The notes under the pieces: model-generated
Database searches by the model: none
Seen by the model: the letters and a program-made list of their open reading frames with translations, nothing else
What the model was told of the DNA's origin: nothing
Shown: piece by piece, positions 55,764-64,000 of the stretch
Layout: each line of letters begins with the position of its first letter
Position numbering within the stretch: position 1 is the stretch's first letter
Source of the DNA: Massilia sp. WG5
Lineage (GTDB): Bacteria > Pseudomonadota > Gammaproteobacteria > Burkholderiales > Burkholderiaceae_D
Assembly (NCBI RefSeq): GCF_001412595.2
Contig: NZ_CP012640.2
Span: 496,001 to 560,000 of the forward strand
Reading direction: 5' to 3'
Length of the DNA stretch: 64,000 nucleotides
Position numbers and translations under genes: made by a program

Positions 55764-57759
55764 GGGCTTCCAGCAGTCGGGTATGGGCTTCTTCCGTACG
55801 CGCCACTTCTTCCGCAGGGATGTAGTAGTCGCGCTTGTAGTTGAACGTGTGGTAGATGGTCACGGCGATCGTTGCGACGAACGCGGCGGCCACCAGCAGC
55901 CACATGTGCCAGATGATGCCGAAACCGAGCACGAAGGTGATCATCGGGATCACCGGACCTGCCCAGGTGTTCGCCGGCATGTGGATCGGCACGAAACCGC
56001 TCAGCGGGCGCTTGTAGCCGGCCTTCTTCATGTCGGCCCAGGTGTCGTTGTCGAACACGACCGGGGTGAACGCGAAGTTGTAGTCAGGCGGCGGCGACGA
56101 GGTAGCCCACTCCAGGGTGCGGCCATCCCACGGGTCGCCGGTCACATCGACCAGCTTCTTGCGGTCGCGGATCGAGACGAACACCTGCATCAGCAGGCAG
56201 CCGATACCGGCGGCGATCATCAGGGTGCCCAGCAGCGACACCTGGAACAGCCAGTGGATCGACGGATCGTCGAAGTGGCTCAGGCGGCGGGTGACGCCCA
56301 TGAAGCCCAGGATGTACGGCGGGGTGAAGGCGACCCAGAAGCCGATCGACCACAGCCAGAAGGAGCGCACGCCCCAGGTACGGTCCAGCTTGAAGCCGAA
56401 CATCTTCGGCCACCAGTAGTTCACGCCCGCGAACAGGCCGAACAGCACGCCGCCGATGATCACGTTGTGGAAGTGGGCGATCAGGAACAGCGAGTTGTGC
56501 AGCACGAAGTCGGCCGGCGGGACCGCCAGCATCACGCCGGTCATGCCGCCGATGATGAAGGTGATCATGAAGGACACGGTCCACATCATCGGCAGTTCAT
56601 AGCGGATGCGGCCCTTGTACATGGTGAACAGCCAGTTGAAGATCTTGGCGCCGGTCGGGATCGAGATGATCATCGTGGTGATGCCGAAGAACGAGTTCAC
56701 GCTCGCGCCCGAACCCATCGTGAAGAAGTGGTGCAGCCACACGAGGTAGGACAGGACCATGATCACGACGGTGGCGTACACCATCGACGAGTAGCCGAAC
56801 AGGCGCTTGCTGCAGAAGGTCGCGACGACTTCCGAATAGATGCCGAAGGCCGGCAGGATCAGGATGTACACCTCCGGGTGGCCCCAGATCCAGATCAGGT
56901 TCACGTACATCATGGCGTTGCCGCCCAGTTCGTTCGTGAAGAAGTGGGTGTCGAACAGGCGGTCCAGGCCCAGCATCGCCAGGGTGGCGGTCAGGATCGG
57001 GAAGGCCATCACGATCAGGATGTTGGTGCACAGTGCGGTCCAGGTGAAGACCGGCATCTTCATCAGGTCCATGCCCGGGGCGCGCATCTTGATGATGGTG
57101 ACCACCAGGTTGATACCCGACAGCAGCGTGCCGACACCGGCAATCTGCAACGACCAGATGTAGTAGTCCACCCCGACGTCAGGGCTGGCCAGGATGCCGG
57201 ACAGCGGCGGGAAGGCCAGCCAGCCGGTGCGGGCGAATTCGCCGACGAACAGCGACGCCATCACCAGCAGCGCGCCCATGGTGGTCATCCAGAACGAGAA
57301 GTTGTTCAGGAACGGGAAGGCGACGTCGCGCGCGCCGATCTGCAGCGGCACCACGTAGTTCATCAGGCCCGTCACCAGCGGCATCGCCACGAAGAAGATC
57401 ATGATCACGCCGTGGGCGGTGAAGACCTGGTCGTAGTGGTGCGGCGGCAGGAAGCCGTGCGAATCGCCGAACGAGAACGCCTGCTGGGCGCGCATCATCA
57501 GGGCGTCGGCAAAGCCGCGCAGGAACATGATCAGACCGAGGATCATGTACATGATGCCGATCTTCTTGTGGTCGATGCTGGTGAACCACTGGGTCCACAG
57601 GTAGCCCCACAGCTTGAATTTGGTGATGGCGCCGAGGACGACCAGGCCGCCCAGGATCACCATGGCAAAGGTACCGATCAGGATCGGCTCGTGGTAGGGA
57701 ATCGCTTCCCAGCTGAGCCGACCGAAGATCAACTTCATTAAGTCTAGTTGCTCGTGCAT
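55756..57759 (-). CDS. cyoB: Cytochrome o ubiquinol oxidase subunit I
   Basis: A 667-residue catalytic subunit with heme b, heme o3 and CuB; it reduces O2 with quinol and pumps protons. Ligands and signatures: GHPEVYI with the CuB histidine and cross-linked tyrosine, [11 protein letters not shown] with the HH CuB pair, and [12 protein letters not shown] with the heme histidines. FARTGW and [11 protein letters not shown] are also family-typical. It has about 15 helices, and its length matches CyoB. The start at 57759 lies two bases past the cyoA stop. Confidence 0.95.
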   Translation of the reverse strand: MHEQLDLMKLIFGRLSWEAIPYHEPILIGTFAMVILGGLVVLGAITKFKLWGYLWTQWFTSIDHKKIGIMYMILGLIMFLRGFADALMMRAQQAFSFGDSHGFLPPHHYDQVFTAHGVIMIFFVAMPLVTGLMNYVVPLQIGARDVAFPFLNNFSFWMTTMGALLVMASLFVGEFARTGWLAFPPLSGILASPDVGVDYYIWSLQIAGVGTLLSGINLVVTIIKMRAPGMDLMKMPVFTWTALCTNILIVMAFPILTATLAMLGLDRLFDTHFFTNELGGNAMMYVNLIWIWGHPEVYILILPAFGIYSEVVATFCSKRLFGYSSMVYATVVIMVLSYLVWLHHFFTMGSGASVNSFFGITTMIISIPTGAKIFNWLFTMYKGRIRYELPMMWTVSFMITFIIGGMTGVMLAVPPADFVLHNSLFLIAHFHNVIIGGVLFGLFAGVNYWWPKMFGFKLDRTWGVRSFWLWSIGFWVAFTPPYILGFMGVTRRLSHFDDPSIHWLFQVSLLGTLMIAAGIGCLLMQVFVSIRDRKKLVDVTGDPWDGRTLEWATSSPPPDYNFAFTPVVFDNDTWADMKKAGYKRPLSGFVPIHMPANTWAGPVIPMITFVLGFGIIWHMWLLVAAAFVATIAVTIYHTFNYKRDYYIPAEEVARTEEAHTRLLEAHV

Positions 57760-57761
57760 GA

Positions 57762-58784
57762 TTACTTCTTCTTCACAGTTTCATCGGGCGTGGTGCAGAC
57801 TTCGCCGTTGGCCTGGGCCAGGCGGGTCGCTGCCGCGTGTTGGGGCATCTTGTTCATCGCCATTTCGCGCGCCTTGCGGGCGTCTTCCATCATCATCTTG
57901 TCCTGGCAGACGACACCTTCGGTGACGCAGCGGTTCAGGATGCGATAGTAGAGGTCGTCATCGACGGCGGCCCAGCGGCGTACCGGATCCTTGATGCTCG
58001 GCTTTTCCAGGACCAGGTAGTTGGCCTTGTCCAGCTTGCCGCCATTGCCGGCCTTGACCGAAGCGACCCAGGCGTCGAAATCGCCCTGCGGCACGCCGCG
58101 GTAGGCGAACTTCATGTCCGAATAGCCGGCGCCGCTGTAGTTCGACGAGATGCCGAAGGACTGCACCGGACGGTTCTGGACCGCGTTCAGGGTGATCTCC
58201 ATGCCCGGCATGCCGTACACCATGCCCGCCAGTTCCGGCACGTAAAACGCATTCATGACCGAGGTCGCGCTGACCTTGAAGCGCAGCGGCTGGTCGACCG
58301 GGACCACCAGTTCATTCACGGTGGCGATGCCCTGCTCCGGATAGATGAACAGCCATTTCCAGTCCATCGCGACGGCCTGCACCACCAGCGGCTTGGCCGT
58401 GGCGGCGATCGGACGGTTTTCGTCGATGCGGTCGAGCGGGCGGTAGGGGTCGAGCTTGTGCGTGTAGATCCAGGTCACCAGACCCAGCACGATCACGATC
58501 AGCAGCGGAGCGCCCCAGATCACGAGTTCGAGCTTGGTGGAGTGGTCCCAGTCCGGCTCGTAGGGAGCGTCCGTGTTGCTGGCGCGGTACTTACGAGCGA
58601 ACAGGATGATGAGGAACATCACCGGAACGATAATCAACAGCATCAGGACCACCGAAACGATGATCAGATGCGCCTGCTGCTTGGCTATGTCTCCGGAAGG
58701 ATTCATGACCACCGTGTTACAGCCGGCAAGGGCCGCCAACAGGGGGGTGAGAAGCAATCCGCGACTTACGGTCTTGGGAATCAT
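57762..58784 (-). CDS. cyoA: Cytochrome o ubiquinol oxidase subunit II
   Basis: A 340-residue subunit II, a lipoprotein ([12 protein letters not shown], lipid Cys22) with two TMs (about 40-65 and 85-107) and a periplasmic cupredoxin domain. The CuA cysteine/histidine set of cytochrome c oxidases is missing: the loop reads [12 protein letters not shown] without the C-x3-C pair, so it takes electrons from quinol, not cytochrome c. It is first in cyoABCD-SURF1-regBA. An 8-bp inverted repeat (58797-58830) lies 12 bases upstream of ATG 58784. Confidence 0.94.
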   Translation of the reverse strand: MIPKTVSRGLLLTPLLAALAGCNTVVMNPSGDIAKQQAHLIIVSVVLMLLIIVPVMFLIILFARKYRASNTDAPYEPDWDHSTKLELVIWGAPLLIVIVLGLVTWIYTHKLDPYRPLDRIDENRPIAATAKPLVVQAVAMDWKWLFIYPEQGIATVNELVVPVDQPLRFKVSATSVMNAFYVPELAGMVYGMPGMEITLNAVQNRPVQSFGISSNYSGAGYSDMKFAYRGVPQGDFDAWVASVKAGNGGKLDKANYLVLEKPSIKDPVRRWAAVDDDLYYRILNRCVTEGVVCQDKMMMEDARKAREMAMNKMPQHAAATRLAQANGEVCTTPDETVKKK

Positions 58785-58796
58785 GCTTGTGTTTTA

Positions 58797-58830
58797 CGTT
58801 ACATGGGAATGAGAACATGCTAATGTAACG
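58797..58830 (-). promoter_or_regulatory. Inverted repeat CGTTACAT-N18-ATGTAACG upstream of cyoA
   Basis: Perfect 8-bp arms (58797-58804 and 58823-58830) lie 13-46 bases ahead of the cyoA start. This is in the promoter or leader zone and is a candidate operator. The binding factor is unknown; RegA, encoded in the same cluster, is one candidate. Confidence 0.55.
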
Positions 58831-58944
58831 CCAACGGTGCACGTTTGGCGATTGGACGTTTTGTCCCACCCTTCCGCGCTTTGTTGTTGACGTTTCATCC
58901 CGAAGGGTTTTTGCCCGGTTGTCAAGAGACTACAGGAGACGAAT

Positions 58945-60291
58945 ATGCAGCAGAACACCACCACCTACGGCGACGCAGCCGCAGCACCCATCACCGCCCC
59001 CCACAGCGGCGCCCGTAACATCAACTCCCGCGATACCGCCATTGCACCCGGCGACATCGCCGTCGGCGTGGTCATCGGCCGCGCCTCGGAGTACTTCGAC
59101 TTCTTCGTCTACGCGATCGCATCGGCGCTGGTGTTCCCGGCAGTCTTCTTCCCGTTCGCGGACCGGCTGGAAGGCACCCTGTACTCGTTTGCCATCTTCG
59201 CCCTTGCCTATATTGCACGCCCGGTCGGCACCCTGATCTTCATGTCGATCCAGCGCCACTTCAGCCGCGAGATCAAGCTGACCATCGCCCTGTTCCTGCT
59301 CGGGTCCGCCACTGTCGCCATTTCCGCCCTGCCCACCTATTCACGCTGGGGCGAGTGGGCCATCATCTCGCTCGCCATCCTGCGCCTGGGCCAGGGTTTC
59401 GCGCTGGGCGGGACCTGGGACGGCCTGCCTTCGCTGCTGGCGCTGAACGCCCCTGAACACAAACGCGGATGGTACGCGATGTTGGGACAACTTGGCGCAC
59501 CGGTCGGATTCATCATCGCCGCCGGGGTATTTTCCTACCTGATGACCGAGCTGTCGCAGGACGATTTCCTGGTCTGGGGCTGGCGCTATCCCTTCTATGT
59601 GGCCTTCGCGATCAACGTGGTCGCGCTGTTCGCCCGCCTGCGCCTGGTCTCGACCCCGGACTACACCCACCTGCTGGACGAACACCAGCTCGACCCGGTG
59701 CCGGCGCGCGAGGTGGTAGGCAAGCAGGGCAGCACCATCGTGCTGGGCGCGCTCGCCGCCCTGGCCAGCTATGCCCTGTTCCACCTGGTGACCGTGTTCC
59801 CGCTGTCCTGGCTCCAGCTCTACGACACCCGCTCGATGGCCGACGTCCTGCAGATGCAGATGTGGGGCGGCGGCGTGGCGATCGTCGGCGTGCTGGTCTC
59901 CGGCCTGGTCGCCGACAAGTTCGGGCGCCGCAACACCCTGGGCACCCTGGCCGCGCTGATCGCCCTGTTCGCGGGCTTCGTGCCGACCCTGATGGACGGC
60001 GGCGTCGCCGGCCAGAACGCCTTCATCCTGATCGGCTTCCTGCTGCTCGGCATGTCCTACGGCCAGGCCGCCGGCGCGGTGACCTCGAACTTCCTGGCCG
60101 AGTACCGCTACACCGGCGCGGCCCTGACCTCCGACCTGGCCTGGCTGGTCGGCGCGGCCTTCGCCCCGCTGGTCGCACTGGGCCTGGCCGCCAACTACGG
60201 CCTCGGTTTCGTCAGCCTCTACCTGTTGTCGGGCTCGGTCGGCTCGCTGGCGGCGCTGAGCCTGAACCGCGCGCTGGAGATTCGCAACTGA
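58945..60291 (+). CDS. MFS transporter, metabolite:H+ symporter (MHS) family
   Basis: A 448-residue inner-membrane transporter with 12 TMs. MHS traits: GVVIGRASEYFDFFVYAIAS in TM1, LRLGQGFALGGTWDGLPSLL in TM4, DKFGRRNTLGTLAA between TM8 and TM9. The usual motif A after TM2 (GxxxDRxGR) is replaced by MSIQRHFSREIKLT, so this loop has diverged. ATG 58945 has CAGGAG upstream. A terminator follows. The substrate is unknown. It is divergent from cyoA. Confidence 0.87.
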   Translation: MQQNTTTYGDAAAAPITAPHSGARNINSRDTAIAPGDIAVGVVIGRASEYFDFFVYAIASALVFPAVFFPFADRLEGTLYSFAIFALAYIARPVGTLIFMSIQRHFSREIKLTIALFLLGSATVAISALPTYSRWGEWAIISLAILRLGQGFALGGTWDGLPSLLALNAPEHKRGWYAMLGQLGAPVGFIIAAGVFSYLMTELSQDDFLVWGWRYPFYVAFAINVVALFARLRLVSTPDYTHLLDEHQLDPVPAREVVGKQGSTIVLGALAALASYALFHLVTVFPLSWLQLYDTRSMADVLQMQMWGGGVAIVGVLVSGLVADKFGRRNTLGTLAALIALFAGFVPTLMDGGVAGQNAFILIGFLLLGMSYGQAAGAVTSNFLAEYRYTGAALTSDLAWLVGAAFAPLVALGLAANYGLGFVSLYLLSGSVGSLAALSLNRALEIRN

Positions 60292-60319
60292 GGCTACATT
60301 CATAGATAGCAGAGCTTGG

Positions 60320-60348
60320 GCCCCGGTCGATACCGGGGCTTTTTTTTT
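60320..60348 (+). terminator. Rho-independent terminator of the MHS transporter gene
   Basis: GCCCCGGT (60320-60327), loop CGAT, ACCGGGGC (60332-60339), then nine T. It lies 29 bases after the stop. Confidence 0.92.
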
Positions 60349-60374
60349 GCGCGCTGCGCCTTTGCCCGCTTCGC

Positions 60375-60380
60375 TATAAT
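60375..60380 (+). promoter_or_regulatory. -10 element TATAAT upstream of the CSS-EAL gene
   Basis: A perfect TATAAT lies 31 bases before ATG 60412. No good -35 box is seen at normal spacing. It argues against the in-frame ATG at 60379, which overlaps it. Confidence 0.55.
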
Positions 60381-60411
60381 GGGCTGCTTCGGCGTGCCGA
60401 ACGGCGGTCCC

Positions 60412-62007
60412 ATGCGCAGACGCTTCACTTACGGGCTCACTCTCATGCTGGCGCTGGCGGCGCTTTGCCTGCCTCCCTGGCTCGCCTTGCGCGAGGCGCA
60501 GCGCCAGGCCTTCGATGCCGACGCCGCCCTGACGCTCAGCTATGCGCGCGACGTGCTGCACCGCAGCGACGAAACCGCCCGCCAGGCGCGCGCCGGGGTG
60601 ATCGCGCTGACCCGTTCCGGGCTGCCGCCCTGCTCCGCCGGCGCTCGCGCCCTGATGCGCGAGATCGACCTGACCTCGACCTACCTGCAGGCGATCGGCT
60701 ACGTGCAGAACGGCGCGCTGACCTGCTCCTCGATGACGGGGCAAGCGGTGCCGCTCGGCGCCCTCAGCTTCCGCACCGCGGACGGCCTCAGCTACTATCT
60801 CGACGTGCCGGTCCGCACCACCTACGGCCATCCCCTGCTGGCGATCGAACAGGACGGCTACGCGGTGCTGATCCACCGTGACCTGCCGCTCGACATCTGG
60901 ACCAGCGTGCGCGGCGTCTCGCTCGCCATCGTGCGCCTGGAGCAGGGCCGCGCCGTGGTCCAGCGCGGCCAGGTCGATCCGGCCTGGCTCGGCCGCCTCG
61001 GCAAGCAGGCGACGGTCACCTTCGCGGACGACGGCTACCTGGTCACGATGGCGCGCTCGCAGAACTTCCGGACCGCCACCGTCGCCGCCATCCCGCTCGC
61101 CCACCTTGCGGCGCGCAGCCGCGAGATCATGGAGCGCCTGGTGCCGGCCGGCGTGTTCGCCGGGCTGACCGCCGCGGCCGCGGTGCTGCTGCTGGCGCGC
61201 CAGCAGATGTCGCTGGTGACGGCCCTGCGCACCGGGCTGCGGCGCGACCAGTTCTTCCTCGAGTACCAGCCGCTGATCGAACTGCGCAGCGGCGGCTGCG
61301 TGGGCGTCGAGGCGCTGCTGCGGTGGCGCGACGGCGCCGGCGAGCTGGTGCCGCCGGAAGTCTTCGTCCCGGTCGCCGAGCAGGCCGGCATGATCGGCAA
61401 GCTCACCGAACGCGTGCTCGACCTCGTGTGCAGGGACGCCGGCCACTTCCTGGCCAGCCATCCCGGCTTCCACGTCGCGCTCAACCTGTCGCCGGCCGAC
61501 CTGCAGTCGACCGCCATCGTCGGCCAGCTGGACCGGCTGATGGCGCGCACCGGCGCCCTGCCCTCGAATCTCATCGTCGAGATCACCGAACGCGGCTTCC
61601 TGCACAAGGATTCGGCGCGCGAAGTGATCGCCGCCCTGCACGCGCGCGGCATCGAGGTGGCCATCGACGATTTCGGCACCGGCTATTCGAGCCTGTCCTA
61701 CCTGGAATCGCTGGACCTGGACTTCCTGAAGATCGACCGCAGCTTCATCGAGTCGATCGGCACCGGCGCGCCGACCAGCCAGGTCGTCAGCCACATCATC
61801 GGCATGGCCCAGACCCTGGAACTGCGCATGATCGCCGAAGGCGTCGAGAACCACGAACAGGCGGCTTTCCTGCGCGTGCGCGGCGTGGATTTCGCCCAGG
61901 GCTGGCTGTTCGGCCGGCCGGGCAGCTTCGAGCATGCGGCGAACCTGCACCGGGCGACCCTGGAAATGCGGATGCGGTGCCTGAGCCTGCCCTCGCCGGA
62001 AAGCTAG
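60412..62007 (+). CDS. CSS-motif EAL c-di-GMP phosphodiesterase (PdeC-like)
   Basis: A 531-residue inner-membrane phosphodiesterase. TM1 (about 7-25) and TM2 (about 240-265) bracket a periplasmic CSS-motif domain with two cysteines, in PPCSAG and in LTCSSMTG; the second is the conserved CSS. In PdeC-type enzymes these cysteines form a DsbA/DsbB-dependent disulfide that controls activity. The EAL domain (about 275-525) has VEALLRWRDG, ALNLSPADLQ, VEITERG, AIDDFGTGYSSLSYLESLDL and IAEGVENHEQ, so it should be active. There is no GGDEF domain. The start is ATG 60412, after a TATAAT box. Confidence 0.9.
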   Translation: MRRRFTYGLTLMLALAALCLPPWLALREAQRQAFDADAALTLSYARDVLHRSDETARQARAGVIALTRSGLPPCSAGARALMREIDLTSTYLQAIGYVQNGALTCSSMTGQAVPLGALSFRTADGLSYYLDVPVRTTYGHPLLAIEQDGYAVLIHRDLPLDIWTSVRGVSLAIVRLEQGRAVVQRGQVDPAWLGRLGKQATVTFADDGYLVTMARSQNFRTATVAAIPLAHLAARSREIMERLVPAGVFAGLTAAAAVLLLARQQMSLVTALRTGLRRDQFFLEYQPLIELRSGGCVGVEALLRWRDGAGELVPPEVFVPVAEQAGMIGKLTERVLDLVCRDAGHFLASHPGFHVALNLSPADLQSTAIVGQLDRLMARTGALPSNLIVEITERGFLHKDSAREVIAALHARGIEVAIDDFGTGYSSLSYLESLDLDFLKIDRSFIESIGTGAPTSQVVSHIIGMAQTLELRMIAEGVENHEQAAFLRVRGVDFAQGWLFGRPGSFEHAANLHRATLEMRMRCLSLPSPES

Positions 62008-62906
62008 CCGAGCGCCGTGTCCAGCACCGTCATCAGGACGAAGCCGAAGATGAGGGAAACGCTGGCCCAGGTCCCGTTTCCATGCTGGTGCGACTCCGGC
62101 ACCACCTCGTTGGCGATCACGAACAGCATCGCGCCCGCCGCGGCAGCCAGCGCGAAGGGCAGCAGGCCGGCCGCGACGCCGATCAGGGCCACGCCCAGCG
62201 CCGCCGCCACCGGCTCGATCAGGCCGGAAGCCACGCCCAGCGCGGTGGACAGGCCGCGCCCGTAGCCGACGGTGCGCAGCGCCAGCGCCACCACCAGGCC
62301 TTCGGGCACGTCCTGGATCGCGATCCCGGTGGCGAGGGAATGCGCCTTGCCCGGGTCGACCCCACCATAGGCGACACCGATCGCCAGGCCTTCCGGCAGG
62401 TTGTGCAGGGCCACGGCCCAGACGAACAGCCAGGCCCGCCTGATCGAAGCTGAACCGGGGGAGCGGCCATCACGCGGGTCGGCCGGCTGCAGGATGCCGT
62501 CGGTGCTGATCAGGCGGTCGAGCGCCAGCAGCAGGCCGGTTCCCAGCATGACGCCGCCGCCCACGCCCAGGCTGGCGCCCCAGTTGCCGGCGCCGCCGGC
62601 CCGGGCGGCGGCGAGCGCCGGGATAACCAGGGAAAAGGCGGTGGCGCCGAGCATCACGCCGGCGCCGAAGCCGAGGAAGCAGTCGTAGGTGCGCTTCGAA
62701 AACTTCTGCGACAGGAGCACGGGCAGGGTGCCGAGCGCGGTCGCCGCCGCGGCCGTTCCGCCGCCGACCAGCGCGGCGCCCAGCTTGGGCGTGGCCTCGA
62801 TCAGCTGCCGCAACAGGTTCGAGAACAGCAGCACGGCGCCGACGCCGCAGATCAGGAAACCGAGCGCCTTCCGCGGCCGCAGGGCGCGCGCGACTTGGGT
62901 ATGCAT
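62004..62906 (-). CDS. ZIP-family metal transporter
   Basis: A 300-residue inner-membrane metal transporter (zinc/iron/manganese) with about eight TMs. The metal-site motifs are VALHNLPEGLAIGVAYGG in TM4 and IAIQDVPEGLVVALAL in TM5. Before them is a charged, presumably cytoplasmic loop (PADPRDGRSPGSA). The start is ATG 62906, with GAGGA upstream; the frame extends to 62936. The last 4 bases overlap the convergent EAL gene. It is close to a manganese catalase on the same strand, so manganese supply is plausible. Confidence 0.88.
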   Translation of the reverse strand: MHTQVARALRPRKALGFLICGVGAVLLFSNLLRQLIEATPKLGAALVGGGTAAAATALGTLPVLLSQKFSKRTYDCFLGFGAGVMLGATAFSLVIPALAAARAGGAGNWGASLGVGGGVMLGTGLLLALDRLISTDGILQPADPRDGRSPGSASIRRAWLFVWAVALHNLPEGLAIGVAYGGVDPGKAHSLATGIAIQDVPEGLVVALALRTVGYGRGLSTALGVASGLIEPVAAALGVALIGVAAGLLPFALAAAAGAMLFVIANEVVPESHQHGNGTWASVSLIFGFVLMTVLDTALG

Positions 62907-62993
62907 GGATGTCCTCGATGCCGGCAGGCGCCGCACAGCATCCGGCTGGTCGGCGCCCGTATTGAATCAGCTGGCGCTGGCGCTTGCTGGCAC

Positions 62994-63908
62994 TTACTTG
63001 CCCTTGCCCTGCACCGTCTTGCCGTCGGCCATGGTCTGATTACCCATGCCCAGCTCGGCGCCGGTTGGCGGATCGATGGACGGATCCGACCTGGTGCGCT
63101 CGGCCATCGCCTTCAGGATGTCGATGTCCTTGGCCGGCAGCTTGACCTCGGCCTCGCCGCTGCCGCCGTCGACCGCCGCCTGCTTTTCGCGGTCGGTGAC
63201 GAAATCCCAGTTCTCGCCCTGGTTCCAGGCGCCGCGCATCTCGCCCGGACCTTGCGACATATTGAAGTAGGTGTCGGCAAAGCGCGGGTCGCCCGGCAGT
63301 TTCCCCGGCGGGAAGTTCGGATTCATCGAATACAGCGCCTTCTCGAAGGATTTCTGGTGCGCGATCTCGCGCGTCATCAGGAAGCCCAGCGCCTCCTTCA
63401 CGCCCGGGTCGTCGGTGAGCGCGATCAGGCGTTCATAGACGATCTTGGCGCGCGCCTCGGCCGCGATGTTCGAGCGCAGGTCGGCGCTCGGCTCGCCGAT
63501 CGTGTCGATGTAGGCCGCGGTCCAGGGCACGCCGGCGGAGTTGATCAGCGGCGTGCCGGCGCCATACAGGACCTGGGTCACGTGGCTGTCGTTGCCGGCG
63601 CCGTTGATCTTGCGGTACATCTCGGCGGCGCTGTCCGCCGCTTCGGCGAGCTGGCCCTTGGCGCCCTTGTTCAGCATCGCCACGATGTGGCCGATGATCT
63701 CGAGGTGGCTGAGCTCTTCGGTGGCGATGTCGAACAGCATGTCCTTGCGGCCCGCATCGTCTTCGCTCACGGCCTGGGTGAAGTAGCGCATGGCCGCCGC
63801 CAGTTCGCCCTGCGGACCGCCGAACTGTTCGAGCATGAGATTGGCCAGGCCCGGATTCGGTCCGCTGACGCGCACCGTGTACTGCAGACGCTTGTTGTGT
63901 GCAAACAT
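62994..63908 (-). CDS. Manganese catalase (non-heme, dimanganese)
   Basis: A 304-residue ferritin-like catalase that destroys H2O2 with a dimanganese centre. Metal-ligand helices are seen in LMLEQFGGPQGELAAAMRYF (Glu), DIATEELSHLEIIGHIVAML (E..H), RSNIAAEARAKIVYERLI and LMTREIAHQKSFEKAL (E..H), the complete Glu/His pattern. PWTAAYIDTIGEPSADLRSN is typical of the family. It is cytoplasmic. ATG 63908 has GGAGGAAA upstream. The short tail (TGAELGMGNQ...) is hydrophilic. Bases 63909-64000 hold its leader and show nothing else I recognise. Confidence 0.92.
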   Translation of the reverse strand: MFAHNKRLQYTVRVSGPNPGLANLMLEQFGGPQGELAAAMRYFTQAVSEDDAGRKDMLFDIATEELSHLEIIGHIVAMLNKGAKGQLAEAADSAAEMYRKINGAGNDSHVTQVLYGAGTPLINSAGVPWTAAYIDTIGEPSADLRSNIAAEARAKIVYERLIALTDDPGVKEALGFLMTREIAHQKSFEKALYSMNPNFPPGKLPGDPRFADTYFNMSQGPGEMRGAWNQGENWDFVTDREKQAAVDGGSGEAEVKLPAKDIDILKAMAERTRSDPSIDPPTGAELGMGNQTMADGKTVQGKGK

Positions 63909-64000
63909 TCCGTTTCCTCCGTAAGTGTGCTTATCTGCCCCGGAACGCGTTCTACCCTGCCGGCGCAGTCCGGCAGCCGCCTGTTGTGCGACTGCCCATG

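Overview
The window is a gene-dense, high-GC bacterial chromosome segment with 54 protein-coding genes, one of them cut by the left edge. I see no rRNA, tRNA, IS element, prophage or CRISPR array. Gene content points to a Betaproteobacterium of the Oxalobacteraceae, Massilia/Telluria-like. The clues are a cyoABCD-SURF1-RegB/RegA cluster, many large hybrid kinases and c-di-GMP enzymes, KGG, YsnF and DUF3606-type stress proteins, and a DUF2863-like protein. This placement is inference from gene content; no marker gene is present.

Layout. 1-4.2 kb: one co-directional, ATGA-coupled operon with a NitT/TauT-type ABC importer (ATPase, two permeases) and a LeuC/LeuD-type hydro-lyase pair. 4.4-8.1 kb (minus): two DUF2382/YsnF stress proteins, a periplasmic NUC1-type nuclease and a small coupled partner. 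8.2-9.5 kb (plus): a winged-helix-like protein, two DUF5985-like small membrane proteins and a small hydrophilic protein. 9.5-17.8 kb: a PhyH-family dioxygenase, two hybrid histidine kinases, a Nudix hydrolase and an MscS channel. 17.9-25.2 kb: a KGG stress protein, UDP-galactopyranose mutase, a metallophosphoesterase, a MocR regulator, an orphan LolC/E permease and a glycosyltransferase. 25.6-34.5 kb: a DUF2863-like protein, an AzgA-type purine permease, a c-di-GMP phosphodiesterase, a NarL-type regulator, a DUF481 outer-membrane protein, an MHS transporter and a thioredoxin-like protein. 34.7-40.4 kb: a beta-propeller amidohydrolase lipoprotein, a DUF3606 protein, a second MscS and an SDR. 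40.4-49.3 kb: PBP1A, a CHASE-PAS-GGDEF-EAL protein, a ClC channel, a MarR regulator and a lipoprotein phosphatase. 49.5-58.8 kb: a TonB receptor, then the terminal oxidase cluster with its redox two-component system. 58.9-64 kb: a second MHS transporter, a CSS-EAL phosphodiesterase, a ZIP transporter and a manganese catalase.

Themes. Osmotic, desiccation and oxidative stress (KGG, YsnF, DUF3606, two MscS, SDR, Mn-catalase) alternate with c-di-GMP signalling (three EAL proteins) and respiration under redox control. The most interesting non-coding signal is one promoter/operator design, TTGAnn, then GTRGGACTAAWCCTAC, then TACATT, read in front of a hybrid kinase (10418-10446), a glycosyltransferase (25392-25420, minus) and, in weaker form, the KGG gene (17796-17825). 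Other signals are a perfect 17-bp NtrC-type dyad (37708-37724), a Fur-like box (49418-49436) between a phosphatase and a TonB receptor, and an 8-bp inverted repeat just upstream of cyoA. Candidates for undescribed systems are the wHTH + DUF5985 + DUF5985 cluster (8228-9156) and the regulon defined by the shared palindrome.
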